From positions 28,462,618 to 28,526,617 of the forward strand of contig OX438747.1 of NCBI GenBank assembly GCA_949316235.1: DNA of 64,000 nucleotides. The letters are read 5' to 3'. The position numbers and the translations under genes were made by a program. The notes under the pieces were generated by a model, which was given only the letters and a program-made list of their open reading frames with translations, was not told the origin of the DNA and ran no database searches. Source of the stretch: Oegoconia quadripuncta. Its lineage: Eukaryota; Arthropoda; Insecta; Lepidoptera; Autostichidae. Positions 10,200-21,089 of the stretch are shown piece after piece (positions within the stretch are counted from its first letter, which is position 1; each line of letters opens with the position of its first letter).

Positions 10200-10520
10200 T
10201 TCTGTGGCTCAACGTAAACAACATTGGGTTTACAATTCGGAGGTTGCGGGTTCGATCCCCAGCGGGGTACATGTTTAAGTACTCGGTTTGGTTGGTGGTA
10301 GGGCATTTTAAATGTCCGCCTGGCTAGCTACCACCATCTTATCTAAATTGCCGCTAAACAGCAGTGTTAATAGCATTGTTGTGTTCCGGTTGTCAGAGAT
10401 GAGATAGTCAGTCCCCCAAATGTGTTGGGGTTTCCGGGTCAGTACGCTTCCACCTTCGACCTCATCTTCACTTAACATCAGGTGTGATTGAGGTCAAGTA
10501 CCAACCCGTTGCGCATAATA
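10200..10520 (+). repeat. SINE-A, full-length copy
   Basis: tRNA-like head (GGCTCAACGTAAAC, GGGTTCGATCCCCAGC), body with TGTTGTGTTCCGGTTGTCAG, and end GTACCAACCCGTTGCGCATA plus poly-A. Confidence 0.9.
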
Positions 10521-10544
10521 AAAAAAAAATTATGTCAATGGTGC

Positions 10545-10910
10545 TCTTACAGAATAAAATTCCTTAAGAATATAAAATACATTATTTATCAGCCAAATCT
10601 TTAAAAAAAAATTAAATTGAGGTTCCTTTAAACCTTTAATTTCAAGCGGGATCCTATTATACACTCGAATGGCTGTCACATATGTACTTTTATCCATTAT
10701 CATGCATGCTATTCTGGGCAAGACCAAACGATCCATATCCCTCAAGTTTCGACTACTTAATGACGGTAGCCTTCTGCTACCGCCATGCTCACTGCATCTA
10801 GGCGCAGTCCGTGGTGTATACGAAAGCAGGAGCTTCACTCGACCTTCTTCCCCATAGGGACCTAGTGCCATGTTACATTTCATCGGTCAAGTAACAACCC
10901 GTTGTGCATA
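10545..10910 (-). pseudogene. LINE reverse-transcriptase carboxy fragment with SINE-A tail at its edge
   Basis: The minus strand reads RVYNRIPLEIKGL, FLKIWLINNVFY and LKEFY, the YNRxPxEIKxL...W(L)xxxxFY pattern that ends many LINE ORF2 proteins. A SINE-A tail (CAACCCGTTGTGCATA) abuts it at 10883-10910. Confidence 0.7.
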
Positions 10911-11394
10911 AAAAATAGAAATTCAGGGGATTTTTGTCCCATGGGACATTCAAAGTCAAAGTCAGCTAGTTAACACACCGTGGCGTAGGCCAAGCGGGTC
11001 CTCGTCCATGGCCAATTTCCAGGATCGCGAAGCTTTTATATCATAAGTTTTTATAAATTAGCAAATAGAAATACTATCAATCAACTACAAATCAAAGGAC
11101 CGAAATGAATTATTTTTGTAAAAGATTAGATTTTACAAAACTAATTTTTTTTTATAATTCTTAATTATATTTCATTTTTATGACTATATTCTGGGTTTGA
11201 TATTGTATTCTTTGAAATAAGATAGGATTTTAATATTAGATTAGAATTAAAAAGTTAGCCTAATTATATCATGAGTACATTTGTAATGTGTTACATATAA
11301 ATTGTTACGGTCGATTTGGAAATAATATGTACTGAAAGGAAAAGCCTAAAAAGGCCTCGCTGTAGACAGACAATCATTACATTCTAATGTTACA
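10911..11394. other. 3' flank of the unrecognised gene
   Basis: AT-rich, no repeat family recognised. It would hold the 3' untranslated region of the minus-strand gene. No clear AATAAA on that strand was found. Confidence 0.35.
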
Positions 11395-11562
11395 TTAAAA
11401 CCAATTTTCGTCGTAGTAAGACCAAGCGATGCCCATTACGCCTGCAGCTTTGTCTTCTCGCTTCTTAGGGTGTTCGTTTAATGCGGGCGACTTTAGTTTC
11501 ACTTGCGCTATCTGATTGAGGCTGTTCATCACTCGTCTGAGAAACTCGTTCGCTTTCCGCAC
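11395..11562 (-). CDS. Unrecognised gene, last coding exon
   Basis: The acceptor is atttgtag|GTG, then 55 codons and TAA at 11397-11395. It starts VRKANEFLRRV, in the phase left by the upstream exon, and ends DENWF. The assignment to the same gene rests on strand, matching phase and the absence of another candidate between them, so it is an inference. Confidence 0.65.
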   Translation of the reverse strand: MRKANEFLRRVMNSLNQIAQVKLKSPALNEHPKKREDKAAGVMGIAWSYYDENWF

Positions 11563-14500
11563 CTACAAATGTTTAAGGGGATACCCTATGAAATGACAAT
11601 GGATAGTTCTGCCACTCACATAAATAATGCATATCTCAAGTCATAAACGAAGCCTTAATAGTCGATAAAAAATTCGTAATTTTAGTGGTGGTTAAAGTTC
11701 CTGATTTTTGTAGAAAGATAGAGTAACCGTCAGAAAATGTTTTCTAATAGAATACATTTATTTGCAATGATTAGGGTAAGTAAAATAGTTGGTAAAATAG
11801 TATAAATTGTATCACCTAAATCAGCCATATACAATAGCATGCAAAATTATAACCATTCTGTAGCTTGCTTTAAGTATAGTATATGTATAATTTAGTATAA
11901 AATTACCACTGTTGCGTCGTAGAAGATGCTAAAATCTCCTAAAATATAATTTTTTTAATTTTTCAATTGTTACTTTATATATTCTAAAAATAGTTTATTG
12001 AGTCGTGATATTTGAAATTTTTCTTAAATATAAACAAAGTTATTGATCGATTTTTTTTGAAAATAGTTACAGGAGTCTCAGGCCCGTATTAATAAACCAA
12101 TCTCAATACAAGTATTGAGGCTGTATCAACAGAGATGCGTCTTAAGCAGTTAACGCTATCTCAAGCTCCGTGCTAATTTATAAACCAATCTTGAGGTCTA
12201 CTCAGCTGAGATCACTTCTCAAGTATTCGCCTCAGCGGCGAATGAATGATAGTCTTGAGTTTCGTTTATTAAAACGCGCACCTCTCAAGTGAGTACTGCT
12301 TGAGTAAGCACGTGCGTTTCAGGTCTCAAGTAAAGTTTATTATAATCAACACGTTTACTTGAGGCCGGTCACAAGACTGTTCTCAATCTTGAGAATGGTT
12401 TATTAATACGGGCCTAAGTATTATTCTCCGACACAATTAAATTCACAATGGTAATTTTAATCTAATAGTCTGTTTTATTACTGAATACCATATCATAAGG
12501 AAGTTACCGATTTATTAGAAAACATTTTATTCTATCACTGACAGGTAAGAGCACGTGGATAGAGATCCACGTGCAAAAAATTACGGCCTTTAAAATTATA
12601 GGAAGTTAAAAGTGTATCCTTGCTGGACTATTCTATTAACTGGGATAAACTGTTCTTGTTTCTGTAATTTGGTTTTGATCAGTACTGCAAATAATTTTGT
12701 ATTGCTCAGATTATCGACAATCATTAAAACGGATCACTGTGGCTACCAAAAATAGTTTTGATGATTGTAAGTTATCTGAGCAACACAAAACTATTTGCAG
12801 TACTTTAAAATATCAGAATCTAAGGCCCGTATTAATAAACCATTGTCAAGATTGAGAACAGTCTTGTGACCGGCCTCAAGTAAACGTGTTGATTAATACA
12901 CCTAACTTGAGACCTGAAAAGCACGTGCATACTCAAGCAGTAATCACTTTAGAGGTGCGCGTACTCAAAACTATCGCACATTCGCCGCTGAGGCGAATAC
13001 TTGAGAAGTGATCTCAGCTGAGTAGACCTCAAGATTGGTTTATAAATTAGCACGGAGCTTGAGATAGCGTCAACTGCTTAAGATGCATCTCTGTTCTTAC
13101 AGTCTCAAGACTAGTATTGAGATTGGTTTATTAAAACGGGCCTAAATCAACTACAGCTTCCAAGTTAGGGCATTGTTTTTAGATATATAATTAATTATTT
13201 ACTTAAGTGGCAACACCGTCGGCTGTTATTTCGTGGGGTGTCCCCTATACCGGATGAGTTTTTTTTACCGTAAGGAAAAATATAGAGTACATTAGATAAG
13301 TGAAATAGAAGTTATTGGCGTAGGTAGTTTTTTTTTTTCAAAAGCCCACGTGCCTGCCTTTGATTTATATGCCATTGGTATTTGTAGGGTTCCTATGATG
13401 TGAATTTTATTTGGAACTCATATTTTCTCCAAGTTTTCTTTATTTATTTAATTTAATGTTGTAATTATATGTAATAGGCTACAAATGCGACCGTCAAATG
13501 ACACAATTAACGCTTGATATGATGATAGTTTTGAAAAAATAAATAAACTACCTATGCCAATACCTTCCATTTCACTTACCTAATATGCCCTATTTTTTCC
13601 TTACGGTGAAAAACTCATCCGGTATAATTTACACACGAGATGAACGTCAATTTAAAACAAAAACAAAACTTTGCTTGCAACATCCCAAAAATATATGAGT
13701 TTATTTTAGCTTAGTTTCTTCGGTAATTTTTATTGTTTTTGCTTCTTATTAGGACATCCTGTCATTAGCTAACATATTTAACTCGTGTATAATCTGTTCA
13801 AGTATGTTTGAAACTGCTGTTGGTTGTCTTGAATAAATAAATAAATAAATGAATAGCTGTAATCACGGTTTTTTTACGGAAATTTCAACTTTTTTTTATA
13901 ATCGTGAATTTTGGAAAATAACCCCCATCAATGCTTTATAGGTATCATTTATAATTAAGTTTTAGGCTTCTCGAGTGAAGGTCAGTTCGCCTTTTTTTTA
14001 TTTATTCTATATTTAAAAAGAAATCCTCTGCACCACTGGACGGAATACGCCCCCTTAAGACCTCATGTACACAATATAAAGGCAATAAATTGAATTGTAA
14101 ATCAATAACACACATACTATAAATCTTTTCCCTTGGGAAGATTTACCTTAATCGCTAAGCTGGGCGGGAGTGTTGGCGATCGCAGATTTTTTATTCGCTC
14201 CGCACGATTGTCGCTGCCTCCCATCACTGGTTTATGCTGTTATATTCAAGTGAAGGCAGTCGTTTATCTTATTTCTATATTATTTTACTCTTTTTATCTA
14301 TTCTTATACAATATCTATTTTTAAATTATAATTATATGTGTTGTGTGTTTGACGGCGTTGTGTGTGTCCAGACTTTGTCCGGACGTATTTCAGTAACGCG
14401 TGGTCCGATTTTAGTGCAGTTTTTTTTTATATTGAAGATTAAACGAGGGCACAGAATTAATATAGTACTACGAGGGGACAGGTTAGCCATGTTTGATGAG

Positions 14501-17500
14501 AATCGGTCCTTCGAAGACATGCTATTATCACAGTTTTTTTGGTGTCTTTCGAAAGTCCTCTTAAGGCTGCCCGCCCACGACAGACAATCGGTGACCGATT
14601 TTTTGTAAGAGAAAAATGGAACGTATTGAATTGCAATATTTTAACGCACACGTCTTACAAAAAGTCGGTCACAATATCGGTGATAAGCGTATTGACGAAA
14701 AAATCGGCCCGATTATTGGTCCTACAAAATATGCAGCCTAATTTTTTTTATAGTCAATATTGAACTCGGGGACAGGTTTTTAGCTATCTTTGAAGATTAA
14801 ACTGTTTCGAAGATATTAGCTTTTAATACTATCTGTGATGTAATTAATTGTTCAATTAATATTGTCGGCGATTTTCTGAATTTTCAATTGATTTGGTCGA
14901 TTACAGTTTTTATGAAAACTGGTCACCATAGTTTACCCTTACGTCCGTGGCGTCGGCTTAAAGACGCTGAGTGTCGGGCCTGACACAATTTTTTTTTTAC
15001 TTCTTAATGGTACCTATATTTATAATAGTTATGCAATTATATATTTTCAAGTATATTTTACTTACATACTATAATAATTGTATTGGTTTCGCTACATTGA
15101 AGAGGGTATATTCCGTCCAGTGGCGCCGTTTGATAAATTAAGATTTCTTATACAGAATAATTCAAAAAAATGTGTTGGGGTTTCCGGGTCAGTACGCTTC
15201 CATCTTCGACCTCATCTTCACTTAACATCAGGTGTGATTGAGGTCAAGTACCAACCCGTTATCCATAAAAAAAAAAAAATCGCTCTCTGACCTGCACTCG
15301 AGAATCATAAAAGCTAATTATCTAAATAGCTTTAATTAGGGTTATTTTCGAGAATTTCAAATTATTGATAAAAACTAATAACTTTTTTATAATCGTGAAT
15401 TTTGGAAAGCAACCTAGCTAATTAGAACCATGTATTTTTGGTAAATGCTGTCTTTAAAAAGAAATTTTAATTTATCTAATGAGGGCACCACTGGACGGAA
15501 TGAATCCTATTACAGTGCGTACGTTTTTCCGCAAGCGGTACTGGCATAATTGTCAGCGCTGTGGTTGAGACTAAGGCCCGTTTTTAATAAACCAATTTCA
15601 ATACAAGTCTTGAGGCCGTATCACCCGAGATGCGTCTTAAGAAGTTGACGCTACGAGTATCTCAAACTCCGTGCTACTTTATGAACCAATCTTGAGGTCT
15701 ACTCAGCTGAGATCACTTCTCAAGTATTCGTCTCAGGGACGAATGAATGACAGTTTTGACTTTTGTTTATTAATACGCGCACCTCTCAAGTGAGTACTGC
15801 TTGAGTATGCACGTGCTTTTCAGGTCTCAAGTTAGGTTTATTAATCAACACGTTTACTTGAGACCGGTCACAAGACTGTTCTCAATCTTGAGAATGGTTT
15901 ATTAATACGGGCCTATCTGTACTGCAGCATGCTAAGTCAGAGTATTTTCAATTCACATTGGGTACAGTCCATCGCTTTATGTACTACCAGTGAGTTAATA
16001 TGATTATTTATGTGGTATTTATAAGCGTTTATCATTTGTGTTCTATTTTTGTTGTATCTAACCACTGTCCAGTGAATAAATATCTTTCTAAATCTACCAA
16101 TCTGCAATAATTCAAATTCAAATTATTTATTTTACCAGAATATAAGTACACAAGGGTGTTTTAATATTAAAAATAAGGCCTATTACATTCTGCCTTTTGA
16201 GCATGCAACATTTTACGAATATTTAATTATATCTAATTATAGTTGCCTATTATTAATTAATTAAAGAATTTTAAATAACCCAACTTGCAAGAAATGTTCA
16301 AAAATTTACAACATTACAAAATTAATGTCAAGTCTTCAAATGAATGTAGACCCGAGTGGTTCAGCTCCTAAACAGCTGTTACAGAATGTTTGAAATACCT
16401 ATAATTTGTTGGTGGTAGGGCATTTTAAATGTCCGCCTAATATATATATATTATATTATACAGGGCGTCCCAAAGTTATGGGACATGAAGGGGAAGTACC
16501 TTAAATATCGTAGATAGTGAATTTTGCTCAAAGAAGACTTTATGTTATTTTTAAAAGTTAGTAATTCTGCATTCATAGATTTTCTAAAAATTATTTGCTT
16601 CGGCTGGGAATCGAACCGACTCAAATGTGAAAAAAAAAACACCCTACTTTTATGATGCCAATCGAAAGAATAGCTAAAAAATAATAACTCTGCCTAAGTA
16701 ACATAGTATTTTAAAAGAAAGGAACAACGTGAAATTAATCATTTTAATCAAATAAAAAACATACATGAAACTGCCGTAGTCAATTAAGTAGGTATTTTTT
16801 TGTAAATTAATTAATTAAATGCTCAAAATGTGATCCCTCTTGTCTTACGCAAATCGCCAATCTTTTAATGAGCCCGCTGCCTGTTGATTTTCTAATCATT
16901 TTATGGTGAACACTCGATGTGATATGGCACAATTCTGTTTGCAACTCGCCTACGTTCTCGTATCGCTTTTTGTATAGCATATCTTTCACGTATCCCCAAA
17001 AGAAGAAATCTAATGGTGTGAGGTCCGGGGATCTGGCCGGCCATCTAATCGGTCCATTTGTACCAATCCATGTAGGAAAACATTCATTTAGAAAATCTGC
17101 TGCTCTCCGACTATTATGAGCCGGAGCTCCATCTTGTTGGAAAATTAAGTTTTCTTGCTCCGCCGCGGAATGGTTTCTTATCTTATCCCTTAAAATTTGA
17201 AGTATTCCTAAATACTTTTCTGTGTTCAAGGTTCCTTGGTAAAAATGGATTAAGAAAACCCGGTTTTTTAAAAGTCCGCACCAACAGTTGAGTGAAAAAC
17301 GCACTTGGTTATTAGTTTCAGTCACTCGTAGGGGATTTTCTTTAGACCAAATACGATTATTGTTGCGGTTATACATACCGTTATTGCTAAAGTTAGATTC
17401 GTCTGTCCAAATAATATTATCCAAAAAATTTGGATCTTCGAGCAATCGTGCCTGGATATCAAGACAGAAATTTTTTCTCCTTTCTGTATCGCCCGGAAGT

Positions 17501-19131
17501 AATTTTTGAACCAATCGTCCTTCAACATAACTCTTAAAACCATGTTTTTTTAATACACGGTGTATTTTACTTTTTGAAACTCCAATTTCATGTTCTCCTT
17601 CTCTCACCGATGCTTTCGGAAAAGCCGAAAAGTAAATTAAAATACCAAGTTCTTCGTCGTTGATCGTATGGTTTTCTTGCTGTGGTTCTCTTGGGCGTTT
17701 ATCGAAACGTCCCAGAGTTTTCAAATTGTTCACAAGCCTTTTCAAAACTTTACGAGACGGTATTTGTCTATCAGGATATTTTACGCCATACCACCGCAAA
17801 CTTCTAGAGATATCTTTATCGTTCAAAAAATATGCTTCCATTAGATCAAAACTTACTTGATATGCCATGTTCGCAATAAATTAACACAATAACACTTGTG
17901 TAAGTGAATTGAGACTAAACAGATCAATATCCGAAAAACAAACGCTCGCACATACTGTTCCATTTTCAAATTTAAGAACAACATTTAAAAATATCACTTC
18001 TTTTTAAAATATCTTAAAAAGTATGCATTCAAACAAACGCTGTCATAAACTGTTCCATTTTCAAATTATAAATTATTTATTTTTGTTTTTAATTTGCCTT
18101 CTGTCTAGCTTACAGAGGACGTATTGAAATACAAGTTTTATCATTTCATCTACACGTGCACTTATAATAAGGAAAACTATGTTAGTACCTATTTTATGAA
18201 GTGGGTACTTATTTACGAATAATCAATGCTATCTTTGGAATGATAATATCGCTACTTTTCGAACGTCGTCGGCAATAAATAACTTTCTTGAAATTTGACT
18301 CAATCATTTTATGTTGTTCCTTTCTTTTAAAATACTATGTTACTTAGGCAGAGTTATTATTTTTTAGCTATTCTTTCGATTGGCATCATAAAAGTAGGGT
18401 GTTTTTTTTTCACATTTAAGTCGGTTCGATTCCCAGCCGAAGCAAGTAATTTTTAGAAAATCTATGAATGCAGAATTACTAACTTTTAAAAATAACATAA
18501 AGTCTTCTTTGAGCAAAATTCACTATCTACAATATTTAAGGTACTTCCCCTTCATGTCCCATAACTTTGGGACGCCCTGTATACTATAAAGCTAGCTAAC
18601 GATTTGTTAGAAAATATTTTTATTCTATCACGGAGAGGTATTCTGTCCATGTGCAAAAAATCACGGCCTTTAAGATTTATAGGGTATATCTTTACTGGAC
18701 AATGTGGGGATGCAATACAGTGAATGTACAACTCACCTTCTCATATTCATGCATAGTTTTCACCGCGGGCCAAACGTGTTGGTTCTTTGTAATATTGTCG
18801 TACATATCTAAGATATTCTTGCATGTGTTATTGACAAAGTTCACCAAATAACCCAATCTGTACATGGAGTTCCTCTGATTGGTATTGTGCACCCTATTTA
18901 GCTTTCCCATATTGATTTCTATGTCGTATCTCAAATCTTTTAGCATATCAACAATATTGTTTTTTTCTTTCTGTTGTGTGATGTTCCAAGTGTTTTGTTT
19001 TAAGAAATGCGATGGGTCTGGCACCCTGTCCTCTGGGCTATCTTCATCCGAGTAATCGAAGTCATAAGATTCGGGTGACCATGTTACACCATATTTTAAG
19101 CTCTCTGCTATAGTTATAAGAGATAAGACAT
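11395..19131 (-). CDS. Unrecognised gene, last two coding exons
   Basis: On the minus strand, exon 19131-18737 (two leading bases plus 131 codons) splices in phase 0 to exon 11562-11395 (55 codons and TAA). About 186 residues of the carboxy part are visible. I do not recognise the family. It has an acidic stretch (DYSDEDSPED), then a largely helical-looking segment with many Asn, Asp and Lys. It ends in a basic patch (HPKKREDK) and an aromatic tail (WSYYDENWF). I see no membrane segment. The 7.2-kb intron holds a whole mariner element, several MITEs, SINEs and LINE debris. The 5' exon or exons must lie at higher coordinates; I could not place them. Confidence 0.7.
11563..12080. other. Intron sequence without recognised features
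   Basis: AT-rich, within the large intron of the unrecognised gene. No ORF, no repeat recognised. Confidence 0.4.
12081..12414 (-). mobile_element. MITE-A copy
   Basis: GGCCCG...CGGGCC ends and the full CTCAAG/CTTGAG interior in inverse orientation to 8955-9268. The right flank is TAA; the left flank is altered (TCA). Confidence 0.88.
12495..12625. repeat. Interspersed repeat fragment with E-box hairpin
   Basis: The TTCTATCAC, CACGTG and ACGGCCTTTAA blocks are shared with 18598-18690. It contains GCACGTGGAT-agag-ATCCACGTGC, a perfect 10-bp stem, at 12551-12574. Confidence 0.6.
12678..12804. mobile_element. Short palindromic MITE
   Basis: Arms of about 50 bp: AGTACTGCAAATA...ATCATTAAAAC against GTTTTGATGATTGT...TATTTGCAGTACT. 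No coding content. The target duplication is unclear. Confidence 0.65.
12824..13142 (+). mobile_element. MITE-A copy, TAA duplication
   Basis: GGCCCG to CGGGCC, TAA at 12821-12823 and 13143-13145. Confidence 0.9.
13248..13625 (+). mobile_element. MITE-F, copy with both ends
   Basis: TACCGGATGAG at the left, CTCATCCGGTA at the right, with inverted repeats of roughly 100 bp. Flanked by TA on both sides. Confidence 0.88.
13627..14564. other. Intron sequence without recognised genes
   Basis: AT-rich. It holds a short AATA run near 13825. Its ACCACTGGACGGAAT motif at about 14033 recurs at 15490. No coding signal. Confidence 0.4.
14565..14745 (+). mobile_element. MITE-K fragment (TGCCCGCCCACGAC family)
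   Basis: Left end CTGCCCGCCCACGACAG, then GGTGACCGATTTTTTG and AAAATCGG motifs as in the cluster at 24033-24535. The right end is lost. Confidence 0.7.
15170..15285 (+). repeat. SINE-A 3' part
   Basis: TGTGTTGGGGTTTCCGGGTC to CCAACCCGTTATCCATA and a 13-base A run. Confidence 0.85.
15575..15913 (-). mobile_element. MITE-A copy
   Basis: GGCCCG to CGGGCC with the standard interior. Flanks TAA/TAT. Confidence 0.88.
16113..16330 (-). mobile_element. LINE 3' tail fragment
   Basis: On the minus strand it ends in TTTGAATTTGAA repeats, typical of a short-repeat LINE tail. It is preceded by AATGTAATAGGCC and related to 9340-9425. A scrap of SINE-A (TGGTGGTAGGGCATTTTAAA) lies at 16409-16440. Confidence 0.55.
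16461..18579 (-). mobile_element. Complete Tc1/mariner-superfamily transposon, 2.1 kb, long TIRs
   Basis: Starts CAGGGCGTCCCAAAG and ends with its reverse complement, flanked on each side by TA (TATA/TATA). The inverted repeats are about 268 bp (16461-16728 and 18313-18579) with only a few mismatches. It encloses one uninterrupted transposase gene on the minus strand. It lies in the large intron of the unrecognised gene. Long TIRs, full ORF and TA duplication suggest a recent, possibly autonomous insertion. Confidence 0.92.
16807..17868 (-). CDS. Mariner-like DD35D transposase, intact ORF
   Basis: A 353-residue ORF from ATG at 17868. The amino half has helix-turn-helix-like segments (residues about 8-50 and 85-115) for binding the terminal repeats. 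The catalytic part shows WTDES (Asp156), FQQDGAPAH (Asp246) and SPDLTPLDFF (Asp282), with 35 residues between the last two acidic residues. WPARSPDLTPLDFFFWG is typical of the Tc1/mariner superfamily. This enzyme cuts at the TIR ends and inserts at TA. All three acidic residues are present and no stop or frameshift is seen. The exact family within the superfamily is not assigned. Confidence 0.93.
   Translation of the reverse strand: MAYQVSFDLMEAYFLNDKDISRSLRWYGVKYPDRQIPSRKVLKRLVNNLKTLGRFDKRPREPQQENHTINDEELGILIYFSAFPKASVREGEHEIGVSKSKIHRVLKKHGFKSYVEGRLVQKLLPGDTERRKNFCLDIQARLLEDPNFLDNIIWTDESNFSNNGMYNRNNNRIWSKENPLRVTETNNQVRFSLNCWCGLLKNRVFLIHFYQGTLNTEKYLGILQILRDKIRNHSAAEQENLIFQQDGAPAHNSRRAADFLNECFPTWIGTNGPIRWPARSPDLTPLDFFFWGYVKDMLYKKRYENVGELQTELCHITSSVHHKMIRKSTGSGLIKRLAICVRQEGSHFEHLIN
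18598..18700. repeat. Interspersed repeat fragment
   Basis: Shares TTCTATCAC, GTGCAAAAAAT-ACGGCCTTTAA and the TTTACTGGAC tract with 12495-12650. Confidence 0.55.
18737..19131 (-). CDS. Unrecognised gene, penultimate coding exon
   Basis: The acceptor is tgtaacag|AT and the donor is GAG AAG|gtgagt on the minus strand. The open frame runs through all 395 bases. Residues include the acidic DEDSPED run, two N-x-S/T sequons (NIT) and a central amphipathic-looking region. The exon sits between a complete mariner-like element and its inverted deletion derivative. Confidence 0.75.
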
Positions 19132-19373
19132 CTGTAACAAATTAAAATCATTATAAAGCGTTTGTTTGGTGCTGGATGGTGGAGTTTTACGCAGACCTTA
19201 GTATTGGTATTACAACTTAATATCTCCACCCCTTTCTGAGAATAGGAACTTCAAACGTTTGTAAGCTGTGGGACTCCGCCCGGGTGTAAACGTTAATGTT
19301 ATCATACTTAGAAAAAACAAAATGTTTATACCAATATTGAAAATAATTGTATTGTGTTTGTAACTGTATCCTA

Positions 19374-19560
19374 TCCCGCGAGTCTGATATTTTGCGATTC
19401 TGATATCCCGCGCATCTGATATTTTGCGATTCTGATATCCTGCGAGTCTGATATTTTGCGATTCTGATATCCCGCGAGTCTGATATTTTGCGATTCTGGT
19501 ATCCTGCCAGTCTGATGTTATGCGATTCTTGTGTTCTGCGAGTCTGATATTATGCGGCTA
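19374..19560. repeat. 16-bp minisatellite
   Basis: About 11 units of the form GCGAGTCTGATATTTT / GCGATTCTGATATCCC alternating. Confidence 0.88.
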
Positions 19561-19710
19561 TAGGATTGTGCTCTGGAAGGCTTTTTACTAGCAATGATTA
19601 GGCCCCACAATGACAAATGTTGACGAACAATGGCGAAGAAATCGAGCCAAAATTTTGCGAATCACCGCACCATGTCACAGTACGCGTCACACGTTAATTA
19701 TGATGTTATA

Positions 19711-20699
19711 CAGGGCGTCCCAAAGTTATGGGACATGAAGGGGAAGTACCTTAAATATTGTAGATAGTGAATTTTGCTCAAAGAAGACTTTATGTTATTT
19801 TTAAAAGTTAGTAATTCTGCATTCATAGATTTTCTAAAAATTACTTGCTTCGGCTGGGAATCGAACCGACTTAAATGTGAAAAAAAAAACACCCTACTTT
19901 TATGATGCCAATCGAAAGAATAGCTAAAAAATAATAACTCTGCCTAAGTAACATAGTATTTTAAAAGAAAGGAACAACATAAAATGATTGAGTCAAATTT
20001 CAAGAAAGTTATTTATTGCCGACGACGTTCGAAAAGTAGCGATATTATCATTCCAAAGATAGCATTGATTATTCGTAAATAAGTACCCACTTCATAAAAT
20101 AGGTACTAACATAGTTTTCCTTATTATAAGTGCACGTGTAGATGAAATGATAAAACTTGTATTTCAATACGTCCTCTGTAAGCTAGACAGAAGGCAAATT
20201 AAAAACGTAGGCGAGTTGCAAACAGAATTGTGCCATATCACATCGAGTGTTCACCATAAAATGATTAGAAAATCAACAGGCAGCGGGCTCATTAAAAGAT
20301 TGGCGATTTGCGTAAGACAAGAGGGATCACATTTTGAGCATTTAATTAATTAATTTACAAAAAAATACCTACTTAATTGACTACGGCAGTTTCATGTATG
20401 TTTTTTATTTGATTAAAATGATTAATTTCACGTTGTTCCTTTCTTTTAAAATACTATGTTACTTAGGCAGAGTTATTATTTTTTAGCTATTCTTTCGATT
20501 GGCATCATAAAAGTAGGGTGTTTTTTTTTTCACATTTGAGTCGGTTCGATTCCCAGCCGAAGCAAATAATTTTTAGAAAATCTATGAATGCAGAATTACT
20601 AACTTTTAAAAATAACATAAAGTCTTCTTTGAGCAAAATTCACTATCTACAATATTTAAGGTACTTCCCCTTCATGTCCCATAACTTTGGGACGCCCTG
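19711..20699 (+). mobile_element. Inverted, internally deleted copy of the same mariner-like element
   Basis: 989 bp, TA-flanked, with both long TIRs kept. It is the 16461-18579 element in reverse orientation, with about 1.1 kb of the transposase gene removed (equivalent to about 16958-18083). Diagnostic TIR differences (ttatttgc versus ttacttgc) are also swapped, confirming inversion. It is a non-autonomous derivative. Confidence 0.9.
20206..20353 (+). pseudogene. Transposase carboxy-terminal remnant
   Basis: The last 48 or so codons of the transposase (NVGELQTELCHITSSVHHKM to FEHLIN, stop at 20351-20353) are fused to 5' untranslated sequence by the internal deletion. No catalytic residue remains. 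Confidence 0.88.
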
Positions 20700-21050
20700 T
20701 ATATAGGGAACCCTCAGTGCTCAAGTCCTACTCGCATGTATTTTTTTTTCATGTTTTACTAAAATTGCTCCGTCCATCTTTTGGCCTCATCTTTCTATCG
20801 AAAAAACATTTCCAATGTCAAAAATCAATAATTTTACTTACATAGTATGCGATTACAAATCATTTTCCACGTTCCATCATCAGCGTAGGAGGAAGGAGCA
20901 AGCGTCGTGGTACCAATTCACGGATGCCATGTTTTGTATAACGACTTCCATGTACATTTTGATTAGTAATTATTAATGCTTGTTTATTAATTTGTTCATA
21001 CTGCATCGTAATCAGAGACGACCTTGTAGAGGAGTCCACAAATTGCATTT
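20700..21050. other. Unannotated stretch
   Basis: A minus-strand 62-codon ORF at 20860-21048 resembles no family I know. No splice context fits it to the neighbouring gene. Confidence 0.3.
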
Positions 21051-21089
21051 ACCTTGCGGGATAGTTATAATTCACACCACAAACGGTTC

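Noticed and set aside
16451..16642. Repeated 60-64-codon ORFs starting MFFFSHLSRFD (also 19698, 20518)
   Set aside because: They are TIR sequence of the mariner-like element, not genes.
20860..21048. 62-codon minus-strand ORF as first exon of the unknown gene
   Set aside because: No donor in the phase required by exon 19131-18737; could not be joined.
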